The notes below the pieces were generated by a model. The model did no database searches. It saw only the letters and a program-made list of their open reading frames with translations, and was not told where the DNA came from. A stretch of DNA of 13,500 nucleotides, from the NCBI GenBank assembly GCA_905221605.1, contig CAJNDS010002219.1, positions 356,501 to 370,000 of the forward strand. Reading direction: 5' to 3'. The DNA is from Symbiodinium natans. Taxonomy: Eukaryota; Sar; Dinophyceae; Suessiales; Symbiodiniaceae. Positions 1-8,400 of the stretch are shown piece by piece. Positions within the stretch are counted from its first letter, which is position 1, and each line of letters opens with the position of its first letter. The position numbers were made by a program, and so were the translations under genes.

Positions 1-669
1 CTAGACATCACGGTCTTGCGTCAGAAATAATGCAATAGTCTGGCTGTCGTCAGGTCCTTGCTCATGACCCTGCGTTCTGACCTCACCTACTCGCAGCTCC
101 CGTGAGCATCCTTCCCAACCCTAAACCTACACCCTAGACATCATGGTCTTGCCAATAATCTGGCTGTTGCCCGGTCGCACGCCTCCGAAACCTAAACCCC
201 CTAGACATCACGGTCTTGCGCCAGAAATGATGCAATAGTCTGGCTGTCGTCAGGTCCTTGCTCATGACTCTGCGTTCTGACCTCACCTACTCGCAGCTCC
301 CGTGAGCATGCTTCCCAAACCTAAACCTACACCCTAGACATCATGGTCTTGCCTCAGCAATGACGCAATAATCTGGCACGCCTTCCGAACCCTAAACCCC
401 TAGACATCACGGTCTTGTGTCAGAAACGATGCCATAGTCTGGCTGTCGTCAGGTCCTTGCTCATGACTCTGCGTTCTGAGCTCGCCTACTTGCAGCTCCC
501 GTGAGCATGCTAGCCTGAACCCTAGACATCATGGTCTTGCCTCAGCAATGATGCAATAGTGATGCAATAATCAATAATCTGGCTGTTGCCCGGTCGCATG
601 CCTTCCGACCCTAAACCGCCTAGACATCACGGTCTTGCGTCAGAAAGGATGCTATAGTCTGGCTGTCGA
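1..669 (+). repeat. Left satellite array, alternating alpha/beta subunits with telomere-like motifs
   Basis: Two related subunits alternate head to tail. Beta subunits begin CTAGACATCACGGTCTTGCG at 1, 201, 400 and 620; alpha subunits begin CTAGACATCATGGTCTTGCC at 134, 334 and 522, so the dimer period is about 200 bp. The first ~50 bp of both types are homologous. Beta then continues through a GTCAGGTCCTTGCTCATGAC segment to CCCGTGAGCATGCTTCCC; alpha continues through GTTGCCCGGTCGCATGCCTTCC. Both finish in degenerate CCCTAAA/CCTAAACC text resembling the plant/alveolate telomere repeat. Subunits at 334 and 522 are shortened or internally duplicated (for example the repeated GATGCAATA near 548-570). 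The array stops abruptly about 49 bp into the beta unit that starts at 620. A subtelomeric location is inference. Confidence 0.93.
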
Positions 670-1425
670 AACGATGTTTTCTTTTTTTCAACTAGTTTCT
701 TGGGCTTTGAAGCACGCTTGGTACGGCTTAAAAGAAGCGGGGGGGGGGCTGGGGGCGCAGCCCCCCCCACTTGCAAACACCCTGCTCACATGATGGGTGT
801 CAACAAGTTTCTTGGGCTTTGAAGCGCGCTCTGCACGGCTTAAAAACAAGCGGGGGGGTTGGGGGGGGCGCAGCCCCCCCCATCTGCAAACACAATGCTC
901 ACACGATGTTTTTTTCTCAATTGAAGCACGCTCTGCACGGAAAAAAAAAAAAGAGCGCGGGGGTTGGGGGGGGCGCAGCCCCCCCCCGGCAAACACAATG
1001 CTCACGCGATGTTTTTTTTCTCAACTAGTTTCTTGGGCTTTGAAGCACGCTTGGTACGGCTAAAAGAAGCGGGGGGGTTGGGGGGGGGCGCAGCCCCCCC
1101 CCACTTGCAAACACCCTGCTCACATGATGGGCGTCAACAAGTTTCTTGGGCTTTGAAGCGCGCTCTGCACGGCTTAAAAAAAGCGGGCGGATTGGGGGGG
1201 GGGGGCGCAGCCCCACACAATGCTCACACGATGTTTTTTTTTTCTCTCAACTAGTTTCTTGGGCTTTGAAGCACGCTTGGTACGGCTTAAAAGAAGCGGG
1301 GGGGGTTGGCCCCCCCCCACTTGCAAACACCCTGCTCACATGATGGGCGTCAACAAGTTTCTTGGGCTTTGAAGCACGCTCTGCACGGCTTAAAAACAAG
1401 ATGTGGGGGGGTTGGCGGGGGCGCA
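670..1425 (+). repeat. Tandem ~110-bp repeat with G-run/C-run hairpins
   Basis: Seven head-to-tail copies begin near 692, 804, 921 (5'-truncated), 1025, 1138, 1251 and 1354. Most begin TTTCTTGGGCTTTGAAGC. Two subtypes alternate. Type A (692, 1025, 1251) has GCTTGGTACGGC and ends CCCTGCTCACATGATGGG. Type B (804, 921, 1138, 1354) has GCTCTGCACGG and, except the last copy, ends ACAATGCTCACACGATG followed by a T-run. The middle of most copies is a long G-run, usually GGGGGGGTTGGGGGGGG, then CGCAG and a long C-run. Copy 1251 has lost the CGCAG loop segment and copy 1354 has a broken stem before the array ends in unrelated sequence. All apparent reading frames here are G/C-run artefacts rich in Gly, Pro and Arg. 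The family was not recognised. Confidence 0.92.
751..1214. other. Hairpins: C(GCA)G triloop on G:C stems, five copies
   Basis: Perfect inverted repeats sit in five successive units. At 861-881, eight G, C, GCA, G and eight C give a 9-bp stem with a three-base loop. At 966-986 there is the same 9-bp stem. At 1080-1102 there are nine G and nine C, a 10-bp stem. At 751-765 there is a 6-bp stem, and at 1202-1214 a 5-bp stem. C(GNA)G triloops are known to make unusually stable DNA hairpins. The preceding GGGGGGG-TT-GGGGGGGG runs could also take part in G-quadruplexes. The loop is constant while the G and C run lengths vary, as expected from slippage or from selection on the hairpin. Biological role is unknown. 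Confidence 0.8.
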
Positions 1426-2110
1426 GTGGCAACGAGGGCCTCCCTCTCCCCATTCGGTCCATCGACCTTGTTTCAGTCAACGAAACGCGCCACATGGACT
1501 TGAGCGAGCAGCTAAACTTGTTCAGAACGACTCTGCGCAAGTGACGGCGAGACGATCTCCCTCGGTGGCGCCTGGGCTCGGCTGTGTGCATTTTCGGTCG
1601 CGGCAAAGCTCCTGGTTCGCCGTGTGTCCAACATGGCGCAGCAGAGGGTACAGTAGGGGCGATCTCCCGCTAGGCACAAAAACTCTCGGGTTACACGTTT
1701 GTTCGGAGCTGAAACGCAGGAAACGAAGGTCCTACCTAAGTCATGTCTTTGCCCTGTCCTCCACTGACCACATCCGCTCATAGATTCCAAAAGTTTTAGC
1801 ATCGCTAAATCGAGCCTCTCTCTTAGGATTTCTTCTGCAGTACCTCGAAAACAACAAGAAGCAAGACAAAGAACATCGCCCCAAACATTATCTTAGTCAT
1901 TGGTTGACTAGTTCGAGCCAGTCCGTGTTGGAGCACGTTCGCAAAGACGTAGGAACACTTGTGTGACTTGTGTGGAGCGTGTCCGACAAACATGCTCGAG
2001 GCATGGGCGGAGCCTGCACTCGCTCACCAGACTTTCTTGCAAACCGACTAGAGGCAACGCGAAAGCTTTTTGCGTGCACCGCGCTCGCTTCGCCGCCAGT
2101 TGCGGGGCAG
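1426..2110. other. Non-repetitive stretch without a supported gene, 3' of the transposase
   Basis: This 685-bp stretch lies between the hairpin repeats and the stop codon of the minus-strand transposase. Short ORFs exist on both strands; the longest with a genuine ATG is minus 1802-1512 (96 codons), which has a YCTLCC cysteine cluster but no recognisable family. Part of the region is probably the 3' untranslated region of the transposase transcript. I see no repeat, RNA gene or terminator that I can support. Confidence 0.5.
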
Positions 2111-4753
2111 TCACTTGCGGGCGTGACGGGCTTTCTTCTTAGCTGCGTCCGCCCTGGGACGGCCCGGCTTCCGCTTCTCTGGCATGTTGTTCAAATCGAG
2201 CTCCTCTTTCAGACCTGCCACGAAATACACGTGCGGGCATTCTGCCCTTTGCACGAACAGGCTGCAAGTGCAGAGGCGCCTGCCTTTGCTTGTACACCGG
2301 TTGTGTATCTTTGGGCAGTACCGGCCTGGGAGCTCGCCTTCCATGACCACGCAATGGGCGTCGAACAGCAAACTCAGCTCTGAGATGCTGACGTGAGGCG
2401 CGCCCTCACGCATCTGAACGATCTTCGCGTTCAGCAATGCTTCTCGTACTTCTGCCTCCGACATATGCAGCAGGTCCACGAGGTGTTGGGCAGTCGCTCG
2501 CTGGACTTGTGCAGATGCGGACGCAGACGTGTCCGACGCCTGACTGCGCATGACCCAGAATGCGGAGTTGTCGCGCTCCAGAAAGCGATGGTTGTTGCCA
2601 TGTCTATGGGCCCAGTACTCGGCTGCGGAACTCATGCCTTGCCTGTGCGGCGTGGTTCCATTGAGGAACGATGGCTCCGGCGACTTGGGCCACAGTGAGG
2701 AGCCCGACTTGTCGTCTTCCCGCATGTAGCTGCGCCAATGCTCTCTGAACAGTGTCTGCATCATGTCCAGCACATTGCAAGGATTTTGGCGCGTTCTTCT
2801 TGATAGCAAGGACTGCCAAAAACTGTGGAAGCCCTCCAACGTCTGACTGCCAGTGCCCGAGCCTGGATGCATGCCCAGGGATCCACTCCAGTAGTCAGCC
2901 CAGAAAATATCCGTGCAGTCTACTAGTCTTTTCTCACGCAGGCCATAGAATTTCTTGATGTTCTCAGTTTGCTGCACATGAAGGTACTCTTTCACCAGGT
3001 AGTCTCGGGCTGGTTTTGCAGCAGTATCGCGAAGCTCCTCTAAGAAAGCTCGCCAACAGGCGCTGAAAATCTCCAGTGTGGGCAGGAAGCGCGTGGCGCG
3101 GATGAAGCTCACGATTCTCCCACGTAGCTCTGCGTGCGTCTTTGCTGTGAGAGTTGAGTGCACAGCACGCATCATATGCGGGTAATCCCGAGCAATGCGG
3201 GAGTTTGGAAACACCTTGCGACGCGCTGCCTCTATAGCATCGTTGAAATCACATTGGACTTGAACCACGAGAGGCTTGAGGTCATAATCGCACTCCGTCT
3301 TCACCACCGAGCACAAGAGCTCGAACAAACGAATCCAATTTGGCGTTGATTCTGCGTCCATGTACGCCTGCAATATTGGCCGCGTGGTTCCGGTGTGCAG
3401 AGGAACCTGCACTCGCTGCCCACTTCGGTGTACGAAGCTCGTGTTTCCAAGGTCACCTTTGCCGAGGAAACTCACGGTTGCGATCACGGCCCCTGTGTTC
3501 GTGATCTTGTGCTTGCCGTCGACGACAATGCACACAGGTTCTTTGTTGGGATTCACCGCGTGGTTCAAGAATCCTCGACAAGTCCAGCCAAAAAAAGCAT
3601 GCCCGACTCCGCAATCTGGAGCTCCCACGACTCGAAGTTCATCCAACGGCCCAGTGGAGAAAGTCGTTGTCTGCTTGTCCGACCAGGCTTTCACTGACTC
3701 CAGCAGCTCTTGCACGATGGGCTTCTGGCCGCATTGCTTTCCCCCTCTGCGTTTTCTGTTCTCTCGCGTAACGTACTGCTTCAGCCGCAGCTTTGCCATG
3801 TGCGCGTCCAGGCCGGCGTCGGCTAGAGCTGCGCGCACACTCCGGCTGCTGAGCAGCGCGCCGTTTGGATGCGCCGTCTTGATTGCCGCGGCTTCTGCCG
3901 GCGCCCACATTTTTTGGCCTTTTGGTCGAGACTTTTCCCCATGTTCACCGTCACACTTGACTGTTAGCCAGGATGTGCCATCCGGTTTCAAGCTAAGACT
4001 TGCCAGAAGGCGCCATTCGCAGCTCGAGCAAGACTTCTTCGAGCATTCGCCTTCCACGGCGATACACTTGGCGCGGTCCAGCATCTTGAGGCGTACATCT
4101 CGTTGTCCATGCAGGGTTTTGGCCAGAATTGCACGCACTTGTGCATTCAGAGCCTTAATGTCACCAATAGAGAACTCGGGGCTGCCGTTGAAGAGAATTT
4201 CCGCGTACTGACGCTGCTGCCGCGTCTTCTTGCTCTCCTGGTCGCTCTTCTTCACCCCCTTCCGATCGCCGCCGTCCTTCTTGTTCTCCTTGCCATCCTT
4301 CTTGTCGTCCTTGCCGTCCTTGTCGTCCTTGCTGTCCTTGCCATCCTCCTTGTCCTCCTGGCCATCCTTGTCCCCGCCCTTGCTGTCCGGCGGATTGCCC
4401 GGCGGATTGCCTGGTCTAGCACTGTCCGCCAGACACGCCGCGTTCCCGTCGAGCGCGAAAAACCACGAAGGCACTCGCAAGGAGGCCAAGAACTCTCGAG
4501 CTGCTGCAGATAGTTCGTAGAGCTTGCGCTTCATGAACCCAGACACATCCTTCTCCTTGTCATAGGTTGAGGTCCCAAGCCCGTGCAGCTCCAGAACGCG
4601 GACAGCGTCTTCATACGCCTGCAAGGAAACGCATGACCGAGCAACATCATCGCTTTCCAGATCTCGTAAGGGTGCCCCAAGTCGTTGACACCACTGCCTC
4701 TTCCACGAGGTGCCCGGAAAAGCCGCAAGAATCTGCCGGGCTAGTAGGGTGGC
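2111..4753 (-). CDS. MULE-type DDE transposase with SWIM zinc finger and AT-hook tail (last exon)
   Basis: The frame is open from a splice acceptor (..CTGACAG|GCC) at 4754/4753 to TGA at 2111, 880 codons. There is no in-frame ATG near its beginning (codon 4624-4622 is TTG), so it is probably an internal or last exon rather than a complete gene. Order: a helical start; a Lys/Asp/Gly-rich linker (4381-4214); a Cys/His segment CSKKSCSSCEW...EHG (4066-3935) like the WRKY-GCM1-type zinc domain of Mutator transposases; a basic helical part; then the DDE core. Candidate catalytic residues are D in VVDGKHKI (codon 3520-3518), D in QCDFNDAIEA (3250-3248), followed by RKVFPNSRIARDYPHMMRA with the conserved His, and E in QTLEGFHSF (2836-2834). 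A SWIM finger C-x-C-x8-C-x-H lies at 2272-2231. The tail KRKPGRPR is an AT-hook plus basic residues, suited to a nuclear DNA-binding protein. Mutator transposases cut and paste DNA in the nucleus. All three acidic positions look intact, so it may be active. Confidence 0.85.
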   Translation of the reverse strand, partial: ATLLARQILAAFPGTSWKRQWCQRLGAPLRDLESDDVARSCVSLQAYEDAVRVLELHGLGTSTYDKEKDVSGFMKRKLYELSAAAREFLASLRVPSWFFALDGNAACLADSARPGNPPGNPPDSKGGDKDGQEDKEDGKDSKDDKDGKDDKKDGKENKKDGGDRKGVKKSDQESKKTRQQRQYAEILFNGSPEFSIGDIKALNAQVRAILAKTLHGQRDVRLKMLDRAKCIAVEGECSKKSCSSCEWRLLASLSLKPDGTSWLTVKCDGEHGEKSRPKGQKMWAPAEAAAIKTAHPNGALLSSRSVRAALADAGLDAHMAKLRLKQYVTRENRKRRGGKQCGQKPIVQELLESVKAWSDKQTTTFSTGPLDELRVVGAPDCGVGHAFFGWTCRGFLNHAVNPNKEPVCIVVDGKHKITNTGAVIATVSFLGKGDLGNTSFVHRSGQRVQVPLHTGTTRPILQAYMDAESTPNWIRLFELLCSVVKTECDYDLKPLVVQVQCDFNDAIEAARRKVFPNSRIARDYPHMMRAVHSTLTAKTHAELRGRIVSFIRATRFLPTLEIFSACWRAFLEELRDTAAKPARDYLVKEYLHVQQTENIKKFYGLREKRLVDCTDIFWADYWSGSLGMHPGSGTGSQTLEGFHSFWQSLLSRRTRQNPCNVLDMMQTLFREHWRSYMREDDKSGSSLWPKSPEPSFLNGTTPHRQGMSSAAEYWAHRHGNNHRFLERDNSAFWVMRSQASDTSASASAQVQRATAQHLVDLLHMSEAEVREALLNAKIVQMREGAPHVSISELSLLFDAHCVVMEGELPGRYCPKIHNRCTSKGRRLCTCSLFVQRAECPHVYFVAGLKEELDLNNMPEKRKPGRPRADAAKKKARHARK
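2231..2272 (-). other. SWIM zinc finger within the transposase
   Basis: The residues CTCSLFVQRAECPH fit the SWIM consensus CxCx(n)CxH with n = 8. SWIM fingers are the usual C-terminal zinc domain of MULE/FAR1-type transposases and act in DNA or protein binding. Here it sits about 190 residues after the catalytic Glu and just before the AT-hook tail, which is the expected order. Confidence 0.9.
4214..4381 (-). repeat. Lys/Asp/Gly-rich low-complexity coding repeat
   Basis: About 56 codons encode a charged run such as DGKDSKDDKDGKDDKKDG. On the plus strand the DNA is a pyrimidine-rich imperfect repeat of GTCCTT, CTTGTC and CTTGCC words, so it probably grew by slippage. The segment lies between the start of the transposase exon and its zinc-binding part and is probably a flexible linker. 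It is a likely site of length variation between copies. Confidence 0.85.
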
Positions 4754-4827
4754 CTGTCAGGCGTCGACTCAGATTATCACACCTATGCTTCTGATTGTCA
4801 AACACGCTTCACATGCTACGCGCCCGC
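4754..4827 (-). other. Predicted 74-nt GC-AG intron
   Basis: On the minus strand the exon ends ..AATCAG, the intron starts GCGGGCGCG and ends CGCCTGACAG, and the next exon starts GCCACC. The same five bases, CAG|GC, lie at both junctions, a pattern reported for dinoflagellate introns. Without removal, the upstream frame stops at TAG 4818-4816 and the downstream frame has no ATG. Removal is phase 0 and keeps both frames. It contains in-frame stops. No transcript evidence is available. Confidence 0.55.
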
Positions 4828-5383
4828 CTGATTCTGACTTTCTGGAAAGCTAGGCGATTTCTTATTCTGCAGCCGTCGCGTTTCCACGTCCAAGGTCGCC
4901 AGGCCGAAAAGGTACCGTTCCTGAAAAAAAATCATGGCCTGCTTCAAAGAAGACACTGATATTGCGCCAGTCCACCTCACGAGCTCCTGCCGAGCGCGTA
5001 CCACGGATGGCCAAGCCTCCTGTAGAATGCAGCATAAGGTCGCCGTGGCACCTACCCAGTACACACTTTTGTTCAAGCCGCTTGCGAAGACCTCACCAAA
5101 GTGCGTAGACTTGTTGCAGTCGAAAGCAGCGAGACGGTACTGATGCACCTCGTCTCGGAGGTTTCCCATCAAGCGCCATGTTCTCTGCGCAGATGCTTCG
5201 TGCAAGGCGGTCTTGGGGCCCAGATGTTGAAGCAACACGCTGAAAATGCCTTCGAGAATTGGCCGAACGACAGTGTCTTCGAACTGCTGCCATTGCGGCT
5301 TGCCAGGTTGCCGAACTGCCCCGAAGGAAAAGACGAAGCGCTGCGCGAGGCCGATGCTGGATTTGAGCTCGCCTTGCGCCCAC
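4828..5383 (-). CDS. C-terminal part of the DUF3987-like P-loop module (middle exon)
   Basis: This open segment runs from a predicted acceptor (..CGGAG|GTGG) to a predicted GC donor. It has no in-frame ATG at its head; the nearest alternative start, TTG 5445, lies in the predicted intron. It encodes WWAQGELKSSIGLAQRFVFS and continues through VHQYRLAAFDCNKSTHFGEV, a tryptophan-rich helical stretch and RYLFGLATLDVETRR. The GLAQRFVFSFG motif matches the position where DUF3987-type proteins have a conserved Arg-Phe after the ATPase core, so I read it as the continuation of the P-loop segment in the upstream exon. If the gene is not spliced as proposed, the region is a frameshifted continuation. 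It would place the P-loop module directly before the transposase in one polypeptide. Confidence 0.6.
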
Positions 5384-5474
5384 CTCCGACTCCGATTCCG
5401 ACGCGTTACAGCTTCAAATACTTCACAAGTTTGTCCGACCAACAAAACAAGAAGACTAAATGCAGATCGGACGC
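5384..5474 (-). other. Predicted 91-nt GC-AG intron
   Basis: The upstream frame reads ..LSVFRNW and then stops at TAG 5458-5456. The downstream frame begins reading usefully at WAQGELKSS. Removing minus-strand GCGTCC...CGGAG (5474 to 5384) rebuilds a Trp codon from TG plus G and gives ..FRNWWAQGELKSS in one frame. The intron is T-rich in its middle and contains stops in the upstream frame. A true frameshift is the alternative. No canonical GT donor in the right phase was seen close by. Confidence 0.5.
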
Positions 5475-8400
5475 CAGTTGCGAAAAACAGACAGCTGTTG
5501 GAAAAGTGCGAGCGTCACATTGGTACACTCGCATTGGCCGGCCTTGTCCGCACCTCCAATGGCTTCCACGCTCGCCGCTTTGCGATCTTTTCGATCGAAG
5601 ACGGTTTCCCACGTCACGCCTCCGCCTTGAGCGGCGTTCAGCAAGCGCTGGAGGTTGATGTGCGTGTTTTGCGTCCACGTGCCATTGCTAGGCCACGCAG
5701 GACACAACATGGGCCCGCCTTCACCAGCAGCGATGAGCCCGTACCCATCTGTGTCGCGAAACTTCGCGATGGCCGCCGCGTGCGTCATCGGCTCCACCAT
5801 GTGGAACGCATCTGCTGGGCTGCCAGGCGCGAAGTGAGGTAACTTGTTCATGCAAGCGCGCAGCATGCGCAGCATCGGTTCAAGCGCAGGCGTTTTTCCA
5901 CCTCCAGGCTGCGCAGTACCACAACACCAGTACCTGCTACGCGTGGTGAAGCCAGCGATGTCAGCGCCGATTTCCTTGTGCAGCACGCTGCCAGCTAGGC
6001 TGGCAAACGCGTCGGTGTAGAACACCGCAGGGATGCCTGTGCTGCGACTCCAGCACTCGAAGAGCACTGCCAGCGGGTAGAAGCCTGTACGCCACAAAGG
6101 GTACTGGACTTGCACGGTATCTTCTGAGGTGAGCCGATCCATCTCAAACGCTCGGACCAAATGTACAAGCCGCGCGCGCAGATGTTCAAAGGACGTCTCA
6201 TCCACTTCCGGGCTGTAGTGCGGCAGAGCTGCTAGTTCAGCCACAGCATCTTGCCCGCGCTCGAAAACCTGCAGAATTCTCTCCACATCTGCTTCAAAGC
6301 GGTCCGAGCCGCTTGTCGGAGTTGTTCTGCTACTCTCTCCGCCAGCTTTCCGTTCATGCTCTGCGTCTGACTCGCTGTCACTCTCCGGTTCCAACATCTG
6401 CAAGCGTTCAAAATGGCTGCGAACTGGGCCTGGCCCTTCCGCCTGCCTCAAAACGATTGTCTTGAAATCTTGCTCACGATGGCAATGAACGATGGCTTCC
6501 ACTGTCAAAGCTTGCGAGGAACCTTCCTTGGCGATTAAGATGTTGGCTTCGAGCTGGCGGGAAATGATCTTCAGTTCTTCGATGCTGAAGTAGTACGTGT
6601 TCTGCTGGATCGCAGCTAGATAAGCTGCAACTGCACGTTGCTGGAAGTCGATGGGCTCCATGGAGGTTCTTTCGGCCACACGTCGGTAATCTTGCAGAAC
6701 ACGAGCCACGTTTTCTGCATGTTCGGCTTCCCCTGACAGCTCTTGCAACACCGTGACAACCCGGCTCGCATCTGCGAATAACACTGCGGCGACTCGCAAC
6801 GCATCGAAAACTTCCGCCTCATGTCGGATGGCTTCCAGCTTCGTCTGAGGGCCGCCTTCTGGCAGCTGCATTTGGGTGCCATTGACGATGCACTGCCCAG
6901 CTTGCATCTGAAAACAAGGTTCTTGGCCCTCCGTTGTCCAGTACGCTATGGCACGGCAGAACTTCTCGAACACACTGGAAGACGCTTGCAGAAAAAAAAG
7001 TTTGCAGGCTCGACTCAGAGCTTCACGACACGACGTTGCCTGCACCGACAGATCAGCTTCCTCAGCTGCTGCCTGCTTTGCCATAACTGCGGCATCCGGA
7101 AACTTGTCTGCGAAAGCGCGCCAAAATAGCTTGGCCTCTGGGTGCAGATCGCTTTCCTGCATGCCGCGGCACGCCATTTCCCGCCACAGTGTACTTCTGA
7201 GGCGTGCAGCCTCCGGGTCCGCAGAACCAAACGCTGCTTCCAAGGCTTGCAGGGCCAACTCGCGGGCGTTCTTGCACGTCAACGCCCCGGTCACGCCTTC
7301 CTCGCCGAAGATTGCGTGCAACCCGCACGCGCCGTCCCCCAGTGTTTCGACTGCGTGGCATTTTTGACCCAACCACTTGCGAGCTTCTTCTGGAAGTGGG
7401 ATGGAGGACTGAAGTACACCAACGAACCCTTTCCCTCCTGTCATCTTGCGATGGCTGCGGCCACCAGGAGTCCCGCTCGTGCCTTCGCCCGGCTTCAAGT
7501 TGTCAAGTCTCACCCACGTCACGGGGCCACGCGGTCGTTGAAAATCGACCGGCTTTTCGTACTTCTTGGCCGTCTGCAGAACCCAGGCATATGCATTTCG
7601 GTACTTTACAGTCTCCATGTCCTGAATGCAATGCTTGCATTTGTTCTCATCCGACCATAGATAGTCTTCCTGGCGCGTTGGTGCCTGCCACTGCTGCCCG
7701 TCCCAGTGACCCACAAGGACGCAGTCGACGATGTCCACATCGCCACGTATTGTGGCCGTGCCTGATGTCTCACCTTTCTCCAGGACTGCGACCCGACACC
7801 TTTTCTTGGTTGCCTCACCTCGGATCTCCCAAGTTTTACGCCCAGAAAGAATAAGGTCTGCCCACCACTTCTTGACTGTGAAGCCACTGGCTGGCAGGCC
7901 AGGCACCGTTCCGTCAGCGCCGCCTGCGTGAGATGAACCACCGCACCGGTCCGGCGACATTTGCGAGCGAACGACACGGCAAAGAGCAACTTCCTCCAGA
8001 GCCGCCATTTGCATCCAGACAGCCGTGGGCAGCGTCGTCCAAAAATGCCCGCAATACCATTCTGCTGTAGACTCCGACACACGGACTGAGGAATGCACCC
8101 CTCTGCAGCTGAGAACGTACTCGCCCGCCAGATATGCTTTCGTACAAGGCCACGTCGCCAGCACAAAGCCGCAGGCGTGGAAGTGAGCATTGCAAGCTGC
8201 CGGAGTTTGCACACAATGGTACTGCACACACACATCTTTGCCCAGCCGAAGGAGACACTCCTTCAAAGAAGCTCTTGGCCACACAAAGCCGTACAGATTG
8301 GAGAAGGTTGAAGCGCAACACATAATCTTCGGGAGCTGTTCACACCTTGCGCGCGCCAGGAGGCCTTGCATATGCAGCGTGGCCCGGCGTGGCAGAGGAC

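Noticed and set aside
692-1425. tRNA-derived SINE origin of the ~110-bp units.
   Set aside because: I could not find convincing A-box and B-box promoter motifs or a 3' tail; tandem rather than dispersed arrangement also argues against it.
688-1606. Many overlapping short ORFs on both strands in the hairpin-repeat region.
   Set aside because: They are translations of G- and C-runs in a tandem repeat, with the same Gly/Pro/Arg text recurring in all frames; no real protein is supported.
1512-1802. Minus-strand 96-codon ORF with a YCTLCC cluster.
   Set aside because: Length is within chance, no family match is recognisable, and the position fits a 3' untranslated region.
3360-4211. Plus-strand ORF of 283 codons.
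   Set aside because: It lies antisense to the transposase exon, whose motifs are clear; its protein is Ser/Arg/Cys-rich shadow text with no domain.
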